This document shows, piece by piece, positions 63,953-64,000 of a stretch of 64,000 nt of DNA. Source of the stretch: Rotaria socialis (Eukaryota > Rotifera > Eurotatoria > Philodinida > Philodinidae); the NCBI GenBank assembly GCA_905331475.1, contig CAJNYU010002677.1, positions 248,001-312,000 of the forward strand, written 5' to 3'. Position 1 is the first letter of the stretch. The number at the start of each line of letters is the position of its first letter. The notes under the pieces were generated by a model. It was not told the DNA's origin. It worked only from the letters and a program-made list of their open reading frames with translations, and made no database searches. Made by a program: the position numbers and the translations under genes.

Positions 63953-64000
63953 GTACGTTGAATTATATGCAAACTGTAATTTTTTTTATTAAATTTCGTG
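63953..64000 (+). other. PDHA1: Start of next PDHA1 intron
   Basis: The sequence after 63952 begins GTACGTTG and is AT-rich without an acceptor before the window ends. Confidence 0.7.

Overview
The window is animal nuclear DNA. It is AT-rich, its genes are split by GT-AG introns (many only 45-70 bases, a few of 0.6-3.3 kb), and it carries a metazoan gene set: Rab27, GATAD2/p66, synaptotagmin, Rubicon, a two-pore K+ channel, a Dlx homeobox gene and a basigin-like protein. Compact genes, A/T-ending codons, poly-Q/poly-N runs and small non-autonomous DNA transposons fit a small invertebrate. My best guess is a rotifer, possibly bdelloid, but this is inference. All gene models were joined by hand from the sequence; each keeps frame across every junction and most end at a length typical of the family.

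Layout. 1-1658: no gene, a cluster of short repeats. 1659-3023 (+): Rab27. 3131-4857 (-): probable HAUS7. 5274-6790 (-): TMUB1/2-like ubiquitin-domain membrane protein. 6791-9471: intergenic with a G12-N-C126 tract. 9472-12309 (-): GATAD2 (p66, NuRD). 12310-17775: intergenic with one clear hAT-type MITE and a second candidate. 17776-19524 (-): synaptotagmin. 20975-24060 (-): DCP2 decapping enzyme. 25480-36839 (+): Rubicon in 20 exons; its large introns hold a MULE-like element with repeated arms and, antisense, a possible secreted peptide precursor. 37429-43378 (+): K2P channel with three candidate first exons and a very long M2-M3 loop. 43615-44449 (-): broken trypsin-like protease. 45461-48935 (+): NOP58, with a box C/D snoRNA in intron 7 and a hAT-type MITE in intron 8. 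50772-51747 (+): Dlx. 54765-57608 (+): unknown disordered protein with an in-frame minisatellite. 60688-62138 (-): basigin/neuroplastin-like Ig protein. 62472 to the right edge (+): PDHA1, cut by the window end.

The genes are mostly unrelated housekeeping and neuronal/developmental genes, not one system. Functional groupings worth noting: vesicle traffic (Rab27, synaptotagmin, Rubicon), RNA metabolism (DCP2, NOP58 and its intronic snoRNA), and a head-to-head metabolic pair (basigin-like, a lactate-transporter chaperone family, and pyruvate dehydrogenase E1 alpha) sharing about 330 bases of promoter. The most novel items are the nested peptide precursor with a furin-type site and an amidation-type C-terminus, the snoRNA whose D' guide matches what I recall of a conserved LSU rRNA stretch, the three-promoter K2P gene, and the repeat-armed transposon.
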